Source: Antrihabitans stalagmiti
GTDB taxonomy: Bacteria; Actinomycetota; Actinomycetes; Mycobacteriales; Mycobacteriaceae
DNA: 64,000 nucleotides
Direction: 5' to 3'
Assembly (NCBI RefSeq): GCF_016482825.1
Contig: NZ_JAEMNV010000004.1
Coordinates: 124,001 to 188,000, forward strand
The notes below the pieces were generated by a model that did not search any database, had not been told where the DNA came from, and was given only the letters and a program-made list of their open reading frames with translations. The position numbers and the translations under genes were made by a program. Shown here in pieces: positions 36,269-45,005 of this stretch. Positions within the stretch are counted from its first letter, which is position 1; the number at the start of each line of letters is the position of its first letter.

Positions 36269-38449
36269 CTAGCCGACCGGCGAAACTGTCACGGGCACAC
36301 CGTTGAACACCGCGTTGCCCGATGGGACGTCGACCACAGCGTCGTCGGTCAGTGCGTTTGCATTGACGCCCGCATGAGCTGCCGCCACTCGCTGGGTACT
36401 GCCGCTGTGGCCCCAGCCGTGCGGGAGGCTCACGACCCCCGGCATGATCGTGTCCGTCGGTTCCAACGGCACGATCAGTTCGCCCGCCGCGGATTTGATC
36501 GTCGCCGAGTCCGTCAGTCCGAGGCGTTCCATATCGAACGGGTTGATCTGCAGCGTGCACTTGTTGGAGCCGCCGACCAGCGTCGACACGTTGTGCATCC
36601 AACTGTTGTTCGACCGCAGTTGCCGCCGCCCGATGAGAACGATGTCGGCAGGTGCTCGTTCGAGACTTTCCCGAAGGCGCGTGACGTCGTCGAGCATCTT
36701 GGCCGGGGCCAACTCGACCTTGCCCGATTCGGTGAGGAGCCGGCCGGGTAGTTGCGATTCCAGCGGACCCAGATCGAGTCCGTGTGGGTTGTCGAGCAGG
36801 GTCTGCAACGACAGGTTGCCGCCGCCCGACCACTCGCCGTACGGTCCGAGCCGCAGCATCATGTCCAGCCGCAGTTCGACGCCGGAGTTGCCCTGCAGGT
36901 CGGCGCGTAGATCGCCGACCTCCCGACCTTCCACGCCCGAGCCTTTGGCGCCTACCGCCGCGCGCAACGTCTGATCGATGATCATCTCGTCGAGGAGCAT
37001 CGGGTCGCCATCTTGCCCTGCGGCGATCATCGAGAGTCGAGCGAGGATCTCCGCCTCCGACGGTCGATCGCCGAGCGGCAACATCGGCGGCGAGTAGCGC
37101 GCGTAGTTGCGGACCGCGAAGCCGAGCAGAGCGAAGTCGTAGTGGCTCGACTGCGTCGACGGCGGCGGCGGAAGTATCACGTTGGCATGTTCGGTGGTTT
37201 CGTTGAGGTACCTGTCGACGCTGACCATAAATTCGACGTTCGACAGCGCTGCCCCGATCCGTGGACCACTCGGTGCCGAGAGCACGGGATTGCCTGCGAC
37301 GGTGACCAATCCGCGAACCTGGCCGTCGCCGGGGGTCTCCAATTCGTCGGCGAGGGTCGCGACCGGCAGTTCGCCGAACGCCTCCGGTAGTTGTCTGGCC
37401 CGGCTCGTCCAGCGACCGGTCGTGAATGCGCGGGTTCTGCGGGGCCCGGGTGCCGCGGGATTGGCGAACATCACTCCGCCGGGGCGGTCCAGGTTGCCGG
37501 TGAGAACGTTGATCACGTCGACTAGCCACTGAGCGAGTGTGCCGAATTCGGCTGTGCACGTACCGATTCTGGCGTACACAGCGGCGGTGGGAGCGGCAGC
37601 GAGTTCGTGGGCGATCCGCACGATGACGTCCGCTGGCACACCGGTGCGCGCGGCGACCGCCTCGGGTGTGAAAGGTGTTGCAGCGCTGCGTACCTCGTCG
37701 AGACCGTTACTTTCGACATCGACGGCGGTGAGGCCTTCGGTGAACAACGTGTGCACGATCGCGAACAGCAGATAGGCGTCGGTGCCCGGCTTGACGAAGA
37801 TGTGTTCGTCAGCGAGTTTCGCCGTTCGAGTCAGGCGCGGGTCGACGACAACGACCTTGCCGCCGCGTTTGCGAATCGCCTTCAACCGGCCCGGAAAGTC
37901 AGGAGCGGTGCACAGCGAACCGTTCGATTCGAGCGGATTCGCGCCCAGCATCAGCAGATAGTCGGTCCGATCCAGGTCGGGTACCGGGATGGCGACGGGA
38001 TCACCGAACATCAAGCCGCTCGACACGTGCTTGGGCATCTGATCCGCAGTGCTCGCAGAGAAGATGTTGCGAGTTCCGAGTGCCCGAATGAGCGGCGTGT
38101 TGTACAGCGCACCAGCGACGGTGTGCGCGTTCGGATTGCCGACGTAGAGGGCAAGCGACTTGCGTCCATGCTCGGCAATGACTTTGCCCAATCCTGCTGC
38201 CACTGCGGCGAAGGCTTCGTCCCAGCTCACCGTCACCCATTCGTCGCCGCGGCGAATCAGGGGAGCGGAGAGCCGATCCGGGTCCTCGTCGAGGTGGCCG
38301 AAGCTGGCACCTTTCGGGCAGATGAACCCTTTGCTGAATGGATCGTCACGATCTCCTTTGACGGAGGTGATGTGGTTGTCGTCGTCCAGGGTCAGCGTCA
38401 GACCACACACTGCTTCACATAGCGGACACGTTCGTAGCGCTGTCTTCAT
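36269..38449 (-). CDS. Molybdopterin-dependent oxidoreductase (BisC/formate dehydrogenase-like)
   Basis: A 726-aa protein of the Mo-bisPGD oxidoreductase family. The N-terminal [4Fe-4S] motif is CPLCEAVC plus FICPKG. Mo-cofactor binding regions include MLGANPLESNGSLCTAPDFP, KVVVVDPRLTRTAKLADEH and the C-terminal LPHGWGHSGS. No Tat signal is visible, so it is likely cytoplasmic; substrate is unknown (a Rv0197-type enzyme is possible). ATG 38449 gives the CPLCE motif at residue 8, as usual; the long upstream open frame is spurious. It heads the cluster with cyclase, crp and PPOX genes. Confidence 0.9.
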   Translation of the reverse strand: MKTALRTCPLCEAVCGLTLTLDDDNHITSVKGDRDDPFSKGFICPKGASFGHLDEDPDRLSAPLIRRGDEWVTVSWDEAFAAVAAGLGKVIAEHGRKSLALYVGNPNAHTVAGALYNTPLIRALGTRNIFSASTADQMPKHVSSGLMFGDPVAIPVPDLDRTDYLLMLGANPLESNGSLCTAPDFPGRLKAIRKRGGKVVVVDPRLTRTAKLADEHIFVKPGTDAYLLFAIVHTLFTEGLTAVDVESNGLDEVRSAATPFTPEAVAARTGVPADVIVRIAHELAAAPTAAVYARIGTCTAEFGTLAQWLVDVINVLTGNLDRPGGVMFANPAAPGPRRTRAFTTGRWTSRARQLPEAFGELPVATLADELETPGDGQVRGLVTVAGNPVLSAPSGPRIGAALSNVEFMVSVDRYLNETTEHANVILPPPPSTQSSHYDFALLGFAVRNYARYSPPMLPLGDRPSEAEILARLSMIAAGQDGDPMLLDEMIIDQTLRAAVGAKGSGVEGREVGDLRADLQGNSGVELRLDMMLRLGPYGEWSGGGNLSLQTLLDNPHGLDLGPLESQLPGRLLTESGKVELAPAKMLDDVTRLRESLERAPADIVLIGRRQLRSNNSWMHNVSTLVGGSNKCTLQINPFDMERLGLTDSATIKSAAGELIVPLEPTDTIMPGVVSLPHGWGHSGSTQRVAAAHAGVNANALTDDAVVDVPSGNAVFNGVPVTVSPVG

Positions 38450-38493
38450 CGTCTCATCTTGTCCTCTGCGGATCGTCGTGGAAACCCTCGAAC

Positions 38494-38509
38494 TGTCGGC
38501 AGGCCGACA
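38494..38509. promoter_or_regulatory. Candidate operator between oxidoreductase and LAL regulator
   Basis: Perfect inverted repeat TGTCGG-CAGG-CCGACA in the 184-bp gap between divergent genes starting at 38449 and 38634. Short dyads of this size can occur by chance. Confidence 0.3.
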
Positions 38510-38633
38510 CTGGCAGCGTCGCGTCCGCGACAGACGGGTGCAGCGCGTTCCGGCACTCTTGTCCAAGTCAGATAAAAGTTGCGCCGAACTGCATGAACGA
38601 GTTCGATTGACCCGACAAGGATGCGAGCCGCAC

Positions 38634-41249
38634 GTGACCGAACCGACGACCCGACCGAGCAGATTGCTGGAGAGAACGCAGATCCTCGGCGCGCTCGCGA
38701 GCAAGTGGCAGGATGCCGTGCGCGGCAACGGGTCCGTCGTATTGGTAACGGGTGAGGCAGGAATCGGCAAGACCAGCGTGGTTCGCGCGTTTCGGGAGTC
38801 GCTGGGAGCGGTACGAATTCTGTCCGGCGCCTGTGACGATCTGCAGACCGCGCGTGCTTTCGGACCGTTGCGTGACGCTGCGGCAGCGTCGTGCGGGCCG
38901 CTCGAAGACGCCCTTGCAAGTGGGGCGGGCGAGGAAGTCTTCGACGGCGCTCTCACCGAACTCCGAACCCAGCCGCCGACCCTGCTCATCGTCGAAGACC
39001 TGCACTGGTCGGACGACGCCACCCTCGACGTCCTCGCTTTTCTCGCGCGTCGGATCGACTCTGTCGCCGCGATGGTGCTGGTCACGATCCGAGACGGTGG
39101 CGCCGCTCCGGGTCATCCGCTGCATCGGTGGCTCGGCTCGCTCGCAGGCCTGCCTGTGCAGCGAATTGTGTTGCCGTCGTTGTCCGCCGGCGCAGTTGCC
39201 GAGTTGGCCGACCAAACCGATTGGGACGCAGCAACGCTGCACGAACTGACCGGCGGCAATCCGTTCTACGTCACCGAAGCACTGGCAGCTCCTCCCGACG
39301 ACGCTGTCCCCGCAACCGTCGCCGACGCCGTGCTGGCGAGAGTGCGGCAGCTGGACAGTACGTCCATCGACGCGGTCGAACGCTTGTCGGTCGTACCGAC
39401 GCTTGTCGAGTTCGAACTCGCCGACGTACTGCTCGGAGACCGCATCGATCACCTCACGAGTGCCGAGGACAGCGGAATCGTGCAGGTTCGCAGCGACGGC
39501 ATCGCGTTTCGACACGAGCTCGCGCGCAGAGCGGTCGAAGCGAGCCTGTCGGGTCTGCGGCGCCGCACGTTGCACCGCAACGTGATCGGGGCGCTCGGCG
39601 CGATGCCGCGTCCCGATCTCGCCAGGTTGGTCCACCATGGTTTGGCCGCCAACGATTCCATCACCGTGATCCGCTTTGCCGCTCGCGCTGGAAGGGAATC
39701 TGCCGCAGTGGGTTCGCACCGGCAGGCGCTCGCGCATTTCGAGGCAGCGCTGCGCTATGCGGACACGTTGTCGACGGTCGATCTTGCGCGACTGCTCGAC
39801 GACTACGCATGGGAGTTGTACAACGCGCACCGATTCTCCGATGCCGTCGACGTGGGTGAGCGCGCCGTCGCGCGTTACCTCGACGTCGGCGACCCGGTGC
39901 TGCTCGGCGAGGCCCGCGTGCGGTTGTCGCGGCACTACTACATGATCGGTGACACTCGTCGTGCGGTCGAAACCTCGCGAGCAGCGTTGGAAGGCTTGGA
40001 ACAGACCTCCTCGCTCGGGGCGACGGCCTACGCGGCGACCTCGCACGGCGCTGTTCTCGCGCTCGCCGGCGACACCGACGAAGCCGCTCCCATCCTCGAT
40101 CGCGCGCTCCAACTCGCTACGGAATCCGAACGGGTCGACCTGATCGAGCTTTGCCTCAACTATCAGAGTCTCGTCCGTCGCGACGTCGACCAGGACGGGC
40201 GGATCGCCTTGCTCCGAAAGAGTTTGGCGCTTGCGCTCGAACACGGCCATCACGAACACGCTGCGAGGGCGTACACCAATCTCGGTGAAATCCTCTACCG
40301 CAGCGCCAAGTTCGATGAATTGGACGTGTGCTTGCGTAGCGCGCTGCGCTTCACCGCCGAGCGTGGCTTCGGTTCGCACGCATTCAATCTCGAGGTCCAT
40401 CAAGCGCTGCTGCGGATACGGCGGGGCGATTGGCAGGCAGGCGAGGACGCACTGGCGGCCATCATCGATCGCGCAGAGGACCCGGGGATGTTGCGTGTCT
40501 ACAGCGTCCCGACCTACGCACGTCTGCTCGCTCGCAAAAACCCCGACACCGACCTCGCAGCAACGCTTCTCGGCGCCTGGCACACCGCGGTCGAACAAGG
40601 TTCGCTGCTTGCTCTCTCGTTCGCCGGGCCGGCATTGGCCGAGTACGCCTGGATCAGCGGCCGCGCCGACCTGGCGGCCATGGTGTTCGAACAGTGGCAG
40701 AGCGTCTGCGACCGGCCCGGCGCCGGACCGGTGTGGGGTGAAGTTCTCCGCTACTGCACCCGAGCGGGCGTCGACATCGGCGCCGCAGCTCTCGACGACA
40801 TACCCGAGCGCTGGGCCGCCGGCCTGCAAGGTGATGCGGCGGCTGCCGTCGCACAATGGGAGACGATCGGCGATCCATACGAGCGCGCCCTCGAGCTCGT
40901 CGAAGCCGGTACTCCTGAGCAGACTAGAGAGGCGTTGTCGATACTTGACGGACTCGGTGCTGCGGCCGCCGCGGCGGCGGTACGCCGACAGCTGAAAACT
41001 CATGGCATGCAAGTAGTTCCACGTGGACCACACTCGTCCACCAAAGCCCACCCAGCAGGCCTCACCGCGCGCCAGGCCGACGTCCTCGATCTCGTCGCAC
41101 AGGGACTGACAAACGCCGAGATCGCCGACCGACTCTTTCTCTCCGTGCGTACCGTCGACCATCACGTCTCCTCGATTCTCGGCAAACTCGGAGTCTCGAC
41201 ACGCCGCGACGCCGGTGCAGTCGCGCGATCGATGGCGGCTGTGCCCTGA
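38634..41249 (+). CDS. LAL-type LuxR regulator (P-loop ATPase + TPR + HTH)
   Basis: An 871-aa regulator of the large ATP-binding LuxR type. Walker A is GEAGIGKTS (residues ~40-48) and Walker B is LIVEDLHWSDDATL. A long helical TPR-like middle (about 330-780) follows, then a C-terminal GerE HTH (LTARQADVLDLVAQGLTNAE, then VRTVDHHVSSILGKLGV). Such proteins are ATP-dependent, effector-sensing activators; the target is unknown. GTG 38634 is used, with AAGGA about 12 nt upstream. It is divergent from the oxidoreductase operon. The stop codon TGA is the first three bases of the tandem repeat array. Confidence 0.9.
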   Translation: MTEPTTRPSRLLERTQILGALASKWQDAVRGNGSVVLVTGEAGIGKTSVVRAFRESLGAVRILSGACDDLQTARAFGPLRDAAAASCGPLEDALASGAGEEVFDGALTELRTQPPTLLIVEDLHWSDDATLDVLAFLARRIDSVAAMVLVTIRDGGAAPGHPLHRWLGSLAGLPVQRIVLPSLSAGAVAELADQTDWDAATLHELTGGNPFYVTEALAAPPDDAVPATVADAVLARVRQLDSTSIDAVERLSVVPTLVEFELADVLLGDRIDHLTSAEDSGIVQVRSDGIAFRHELARRAVEASLSGLRRRTLHRNVIGALGAMPRPDLARLVHHGLAANDSITVIRFAARAGRESAAVGSHRQALAHFEAALRYADTLSTVDLARLLDDYAWELYNAHRFSDAVDVGERAVARYLDVGDPVLLGEARVRLSRHYYMIGDTRRAVETSRAALEGLEQTSSLGATAYAATSHGAVLALAGDTDEAAPILDRALQLATESERVDLIELCLNYQSLVRRDVDQDGRIALLRKSLALALEHGHHEHAARAYTNLGEILYRSAKFDELDVCLRSALRFTAERGFGSHAFNLEVHQALLRIRRGDWQAGEDALAAIIDRAEDPGMLRVYSVPTYARLLARKNPDTDLAATLLGAWHTAVEQGSLLALSFAGPALAEYAWISGRADLAAMVFEQWQSVCDRPGAGPVWGEVLRYCTRAGVDIGAAALDDIPERWAAGLQGDAAAAVAQWETIGDPYERALELVEAGTPEQTREALSILDGLGAAAAAAAVRRQLKTHGMQVVPRGPHSSTKAHPAGLTARQADVLDLVAQGLTNAEIADRLFLSVRTVDHHVSSILGKLGVSTRRDAGAVARSMAAVP

Positions 41250-41459
41250 CACTGCCGTCGCTGCGCTCCGGGGCGTGAGCGGCCCCATAGACACGGCCTT
41301 CCCTCCTCGACTCGCTGTGACATTGCCGTCGCTGCGCTCCGGCTGTTCGCGGCCCTTTCAGGCACGGCGTTCCCTCCTCGACTCGCTGTGACATTGCCGT
41401 CGCTTCGCTCCGGGTGTGAGCGGCCCTTTTAGGCACGGCCTTCCCTCCTCGACTCGCTG
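41247..41459. repeat. Tandem array A: three 71-bp repeats
   Basis: Units start at 41247, 41318 and 41389, exactly 71 bp apart, each beginning TGACA(C/T)TGCCGTCGCT and ending CCTCCTCGACTCGCTG. Units 1-2 and 2-3 differ at scattered positions. Each contains a GTGAGCGGCC...CACGGC core that is the reverse complement of the core of array B. The first TGA is the LAL stop codon. Confidence 0.93.
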
Positions 41460-41615
41460 CGCTCGCTCGTCAGTCCAGGCCGTGCCGGGCCGCTCACGCG
41501 CTCGCTCGTCAGTCCACGCTGTGCCTGGCCGCTCACGCGCTCGCTCGTCAGTCCACGCCGTGCCTGGCCGCTCACGCGCTCGTTCGTCAGTCCACGCCGT
41601 GCCTGGCCGCTCACG
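41460..41615. repeat. Tandem array B: four 39-bp repeats
   Basis: Units of CGCTCGCTCGTCAGTCCACG plus a 19-nt GC-rich half start at 41460, 41499, 41538 and 41577. Units 3 and 4 differ by one base. The half-unit GCCGTGCCTGGCCGCTCACG can pair with the core of array A. With array A this fills the convergent gap between LAL and M50 genes (41250-41649); no gene is seen there. Confidence 0.93.
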
Positions 41616-41649
41616 GGACACTCCCGTCTAGCAGATCACCGAACCCCGC

Positions 41650-42303
41650 TTATTGCCCTTGCATCTCCCACACGGCCAATCCGCAGAACGACGTGACGCC
41701 GAACATCCCGAGAATCCAAAAGATTCGTGGAATGTGAGTGAGCCAACGGAGCTGATCGATATCTGTCCGGCCGGATCGATTTCGCGAGACCTCGACGAGC
41801 GTGCGGAAATTGCCGAAAACCAGTACCCACGCGCCGACGAAGAACAGGTGCTGACGTATCTCGACGGGACTGTGCCGATCGAGATACACCAGAATCACGC
41901 CGGTGAAGATGAGCATCGCGGCACCGAACAGGTTCCGGATGTAGAGCAGCATCGCGGCCACCACCGCGAGTGTCGCCCAGCCCAGGACTGCCAGTTGGCC
42001 GCCGGTCAGCAGAATTGCCGCGAGAACAGCGACGAGGGGCGGTGTCAGATATCCCGCGGCAGTAGTCGCAATCATGCCTGGACCGCGCGGCTTTCCCCGC
42101 GACACCGTCAATCCCGACGTATCGGTGTGCAGTCGAATTCCCACCAGTTTGCGTCCGGTCAGGAGCGCCACGATCGCGTGCCCAGCCTCGTGAACAAGTG
42201 TCACGAGGTGTCGATTGAGCGACCACAAGGGACGAAAGAGCACGAGCAGACCCGCGACGAAGATTGGCGCATAGGCGCCGAGCTCGTCCCAGATGCGGTT
42301 CAC
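41650..42303 (-). CDS. M50-family membrane metallopeptidase
   Basis: A 217-aa polytopic protein with about five TM helices. The zinc motif HEAGH lies at residues ~38-42 (LVTLVHEAGHAIVALLTGR). No PDZ domain is visible; the later Asp ligand motif is not clear. This is the small M50B-like peptidase type of actinobacteria, of unknown substrate. GTG 42303 is the start, with no clear ribosome binding site. It follows the transporter genes on the - strand after 62 nt and may be transcribed with them. Confidence 0.85.
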   Translation of the reverse strand: MNRIWDELGAYAPIFVAGLLVLFRPLWSLNRHLVTLVHEAGHAIVALLTGRKLVGIRLHTDTSGLTVSRGKPRGPGMIATTAAGYLTPPLVAVLAAILLTGGQLAVLGWATLAVVAAMLLYIRNLFGAAMLIFTGVILVYLDRHSPVEIRQHLFFVGAWVLVFGNFRTLVEVSRNRSGRTDIDQLRWLTHIPRIFWILGMFGVTSFCGLAVWEMQGQ

Positions 42304-42365
42304 CGGATCCAGTATCCGGATCCGAGGCGAGCAATCCGCTGACCGGGACCTACATCACACCTGGC

Positions 42366-42470
42366 TCAGTCCTGTCCGGGATGCCGCAACAGGTTCAAGA
42401 TCGCGAGTGCAAGTCCTCCCCACACCGTCACCATGGCAACGATCATCATGACTACTGCTGCGGTGCTCAC
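42366..42470 (-). CDS. metS: MetS-type NSS transporter small subunit (34 aa)
   Basis: A gene too short for standard ORF cut-offs. GTG 42470 overlaps the transporter stop (GTGA, 42467-42470) and encodes a single-TM peptide: VSTAAVVMMIVAMVTVWG followed by GLALAILNLLRHPGQD. This is the pattern of the methionine/alanine importer small subunit MetS found after MetP in corynebacteria, with the MMIVAM...WGGL core and a basic RHP tail. The overlap indicates translational coupling and supports a methionine/alanine importer role for the large subunit. Confidence 0.88.
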   Translation of the reverse strand: MSTAAVVMMIVAMVTVWGGLALAILNLLRHPGQD

Positions 42471-44035
42471 GACTCAGCCTCCTTGTCACTGTTCGTTTCG
42501 TCGTCATAGCCTGGTTCCTCGATGGGCGTGTGGCGACTCCATGGCAAGAACGACAAGCCGATCGCCACGACGATGAGGGCGACCACCATTCCCCAGCCGA
42601 AGATGTTGATGAAGGTCGACGGATATCCTTCATACGGCGCTTCGAGTTCTGACATGAAGTCTCGGAACAGGATGAAGGCCAATGCGGCAGGTGCCAGACC
42701 GCCAACTAGGAACTGCCACCATCGTCCAAGGCGGATCGTTCCAAACTTGTTCATATGCGCCATCAGCACCGGGAGCTTGCGGAACACGAAAGTCAACGCA
42801 ACCATGCTCGCGACAGCGGCCGCCAAGATTCCGAAGCTGTTGACGAAGTGGTCCATGGTGTCGAGTACATAGACACCCGTGGTCGTCGAGAACAGGCCGA
42901 TCGACAGCACCGCTGCGGGCAGTCCCACCCAGAGAGCAGCCGAAACGCGCGAGAGTCCGATCTTTTCCCGCACCGCGGACACAACCACCTCGAGCACGCT
43001 CACCAACGAGGTGAGTCCAGCGACTACCAGAGACGCAAAGAACAACACGCCAAGGAGGCCACCTCCCGGGGCTTCCGAGACGATCGTCGGGAAGGCCACG
43101 AATGCGAGCCCGAGTCCGGAAGTGGCAACCTCGTCGACCGGCACCGCTGCAGCAGTGGCCATGAAGCCGAGCGCTGCAAAGACTCCGATTCCGGCAAGCA
43201 GCTCGAAGCCCGAGTTGGAGAAGCCGACCACGGCTCCCGAGCCAGTCATATCGGTGCGACGTCTGACATACGACGCATAGGTGATCATGATGCCGAAGCC
43301 GACCGACAGTGAGAAGAAGATCTGTCCGAACGCGGCTACCCATACACTCGTTTCGGTCAACGCCGCCCAGTTCGGGCTGAACAGTGCATCGAGTCCGACA
43401 CCCGCACCATCAAGGAACAGCGCCCGCACGACGAGCGCTGCGAAGACCAGCAGAAGCAGTGGCATGAAGATGATCGCCATCCGCCCGATGCCCTTCTGGA
43501 CGCCGAGAACCATGATTCCTACGACGACAATCCACAAAAGCAGGAGCGGCCAGAACACCCCCGGCACCAGGTCCAGCGATGCCCCCGGCGTATCTGCAGC
43601 CTGCAGGAATTCGCCGAAGAAGAAGGCGTTCGGATCGTCTCCCCACCGCTCTTCGATCGAGAAGAACGTGTAACGGATCGCCCACGCGATGATCGCCGCG
43701 TAATAGATCGCGATCACTGCGCAGATTCCGGTCATCCACCAGCCGATGGGTTCGGCGCCGCGAGCGATCCGCCGAAAAGACAACGGCGCCGATCCGCGGT
43801 AACGATGACCGACGGCGTAGTCGAGGAACAGAAACGGAATTCCAGCCGTCAGCAACGCAACGAGGTAAGGGATGATGAACGCCCCACCGCCGTTTTCGTA
43901 CGCGACGTAGGGAAACCGCCAGATATTGCCGAGACCGACGGCCGAGCCGATGGCAGCGAGTATGAAGACTCGTCGCGTGCCGAATGAGTCCCGACCGTGT
44001 TTCGTCCCCGACTTGTCAACCGCCTGTGTGGACAT
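42467..44035 (-). CDS. Neurotransmitter:sodium symporter (MetP-like amino acid importer)
   Basis: A 522-aa SNF-family transporter with 12 TM helices. The N-terminal signature is IGSAVGLGNIWRFPYVAYENGGGAF, with Na+ and substrate-site residues of TM1; TM6 carries FFSLSVGFGIMITYASY and TM8 FFASLVVAGLTSLVSVLE. The presence of a MetS-type subunit overlapping its stop suggests sodium-coupled uptake of methionine or alanine, as for MetPS of Corynebacterium glutamicum. The C-terminal tail is acidic (DDETNSDKEAES). ATG 44035 has no strong Shine-Dalgarno. Confidence 0.92.
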   Translation of the reverse strand: MSTQAVDKSGTKHGRDSFGTRRVFILAAIGSAVGLGNIWRFPYVAYENGGGAFIIPYLVALLTAGIPFLFLDYAVGHRYRGSAPLSFRRIARGAEPIGWWMTGICAVIAIYYAAIIAWAIRYTFFSIEERWGDDPNAFFFGEFLQAADTPGASLDLVPGVFWPLLLLWIVVVGIMVLGVQKGIGRMAIIFMPLLLLVFAALVVRALFLDGAGVGLDALFSPNWAALTETSVWVAAFGQIFFSLSVGFGIMITYASYVRRRTDMTGSGAVVGFSNSGFELLAGIGVFAALGFMATAAAVPVDEVATSGLGLAFVAFPTIVSEAPGGGLLGVLFFASLVVAGLTSLVSVLEVVVSAVREKIGLSRVSAALWVGLPAAVLSIGLFSTTTGVYVLDTMDHFVNSFGILAAAVASMVALTFVFRKLPVLMAHMNKFGTIRLGRWWQFLVGGLAPAALAFILFRDFMSELEAPYEGYPSTFINIFGWGMVVALIVVAIGLSFLPWSRHTPIEEPGYDDETNSDKEAES

Positions 44036-44212
44036 TCATCGAGTCTGGCATCAAACCGATGCGGCCGTTGATGTTTCGTGTGATCGCGGCCGTTGGCGCT
44101 CTAACCATTGCGCTCTTGATGCGGTACCACGACGACGCCGAGATTTCGGAGGCTAGGTTTTGGCGGATGGAGACCTGGCCGAGGCGAATGCGAACCCAGC
44201 GACAATGACCCC

Positions 44213-44860
44213 ATGACCCTGTCGGTGCGCGAACGAATCGGTGCTGTCGCGTGGATCCTCATTGCCGGCTACTTCGTTGCTGAGGCGGTCGTCGTTGCCG
44301 CGCTGCCGAAGACCTACAACGCTGCCACCAGTTCCATCAGCAGCCTCGGGGAAATCCACTGCACGGGCGACATCTGTTCCCCGCTGCCTGATCTCATGAA
44401 CTGGGCGTTTATGGTGACCGGCATTCTGGTCGCGGTCGGAGCGTTCGGCCTCAAAAACCTGCTTCCGCCGGGTAGACGGAGCAACATCGTTCTCGCACTA
44501 CTTGCCGTAACCGCAATAAGTTGCACCGCAACAGGTTTCGTCCCGATCGATACCGACGAATCGCTGCATCAAATCGTCGCGATACCAACCTTCATCGCAC
44601 GCAACGCTGCACTCGCTCTGCTGATCCGACCGATCTACACACAATGGCGACACTTCGGCATACTCACCGCAGCAGCCTGTGTAACAGGCACTCTCGGCAC
44701 GCTGGCGATCGTCGTCACCGACCTACCGTTCGGCGTTGTCGAGCGAGTTGCCTTGTATCCGTTCAGCGTGTGGGCGGTCGTGGCCGGCGTTGCTGCATCG
44801 GTTATGTCGAGCAGCGCCAGACCTCTCACTCCGGCGCGACAGCCAACGGCACCAGGATGA
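44213..44860 (+). CDS. DUF998 membrane protein
   Basis: A 215-aa protein with six TM helices. The first helix is followed by YNAATSSISSLGEIHC, matching the conserved S-x-LG of DUF998, and later by FVPIDTDESLHQIVAIPTF. Two cysteines (HCTGDICS) in the first external loop could form a disulphide. Function of the family is unknown. ATG 44213 has no ribosome binding site; GACAAT 6 nt upstream could be a -10. Its 3' end overlaps the convergent 55-aa gene by 35 bp. Confidence 0.82.
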   Translation: MTLSVRERIGAVAWILIAGYFVAEAVVVAALPKTYNAATSSISSLGEIHCTGDICSPLPDLMNWAFMVTGILVAVGAFGLKNLLPPGRRSNIVLALLAVTAISCTATGFVPIDTDESLHQIVAIPTFIARNAALALLIRPIYTQWRHFGILTAAACVTGTLGTLAIVVTDLPFGVVERVALYPFSVWAVVAGVAASVMSSSARPLTPARQPTAPG

Positions 44861-44993
44861 GAGCAAGCACCCATGCTTGCGGCGCCGTCACGTGCAGCAG
44901 GATCAGGGCGGAGAAGGTCGCGCTGACCAGTGCGAGAGCAGGCCAGCTCACCCGGTAGCGGTGGGAGGCGATCGAAAGTTGATTGTGCGGCAC
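44826..44993 (-). CDS. Small two-TM membrane protein (55 aa), coupled to the LppU-like gene
   Basis: GTG 44993 is preceded by GGAGG at proper spacing, within TAGGAGG, where TAG is the stop of the upstream lipoprotein gene. The 55-aa product has two hydrophobic segments: VSWPALALVSATFSALILLH and WVLALILVPLAVAP. This is strong evidence for coupling, and it is a real gene despite its size. I know no named family. It may be a membrane partner of the lipoprotein. Confidence 0.72.
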   Translation of the reverse strand: MPHNQLSIASHRYRVSWPALALVSATFSALILLHVTAPQAWVLALILVPLAVAPE

Positions 44994-45005
44994 GATGTTC
45001 GCCTC

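Noticed and set aside
38450-39085. Long N-terminal extension of the molybdopterin oxidoreductase frame
   Set aside because: The CPLCE cluster motif is near residue 8 from ATG 38449, as in the family; the extension is antisense to the LAL gene.
41247-41615. CRISPR array
   Set aside because: Units are contiguous tandem repeats with no unique spacers and no cas genes are present.
41358-41621. 87-aa repetitive - strand frame (ERPGTAWTDERAR repeats)
   Set aside because: Arises because 39 bp is a multiple of three, so the array stays open. No ribosome binding site and no non-repeat domain.
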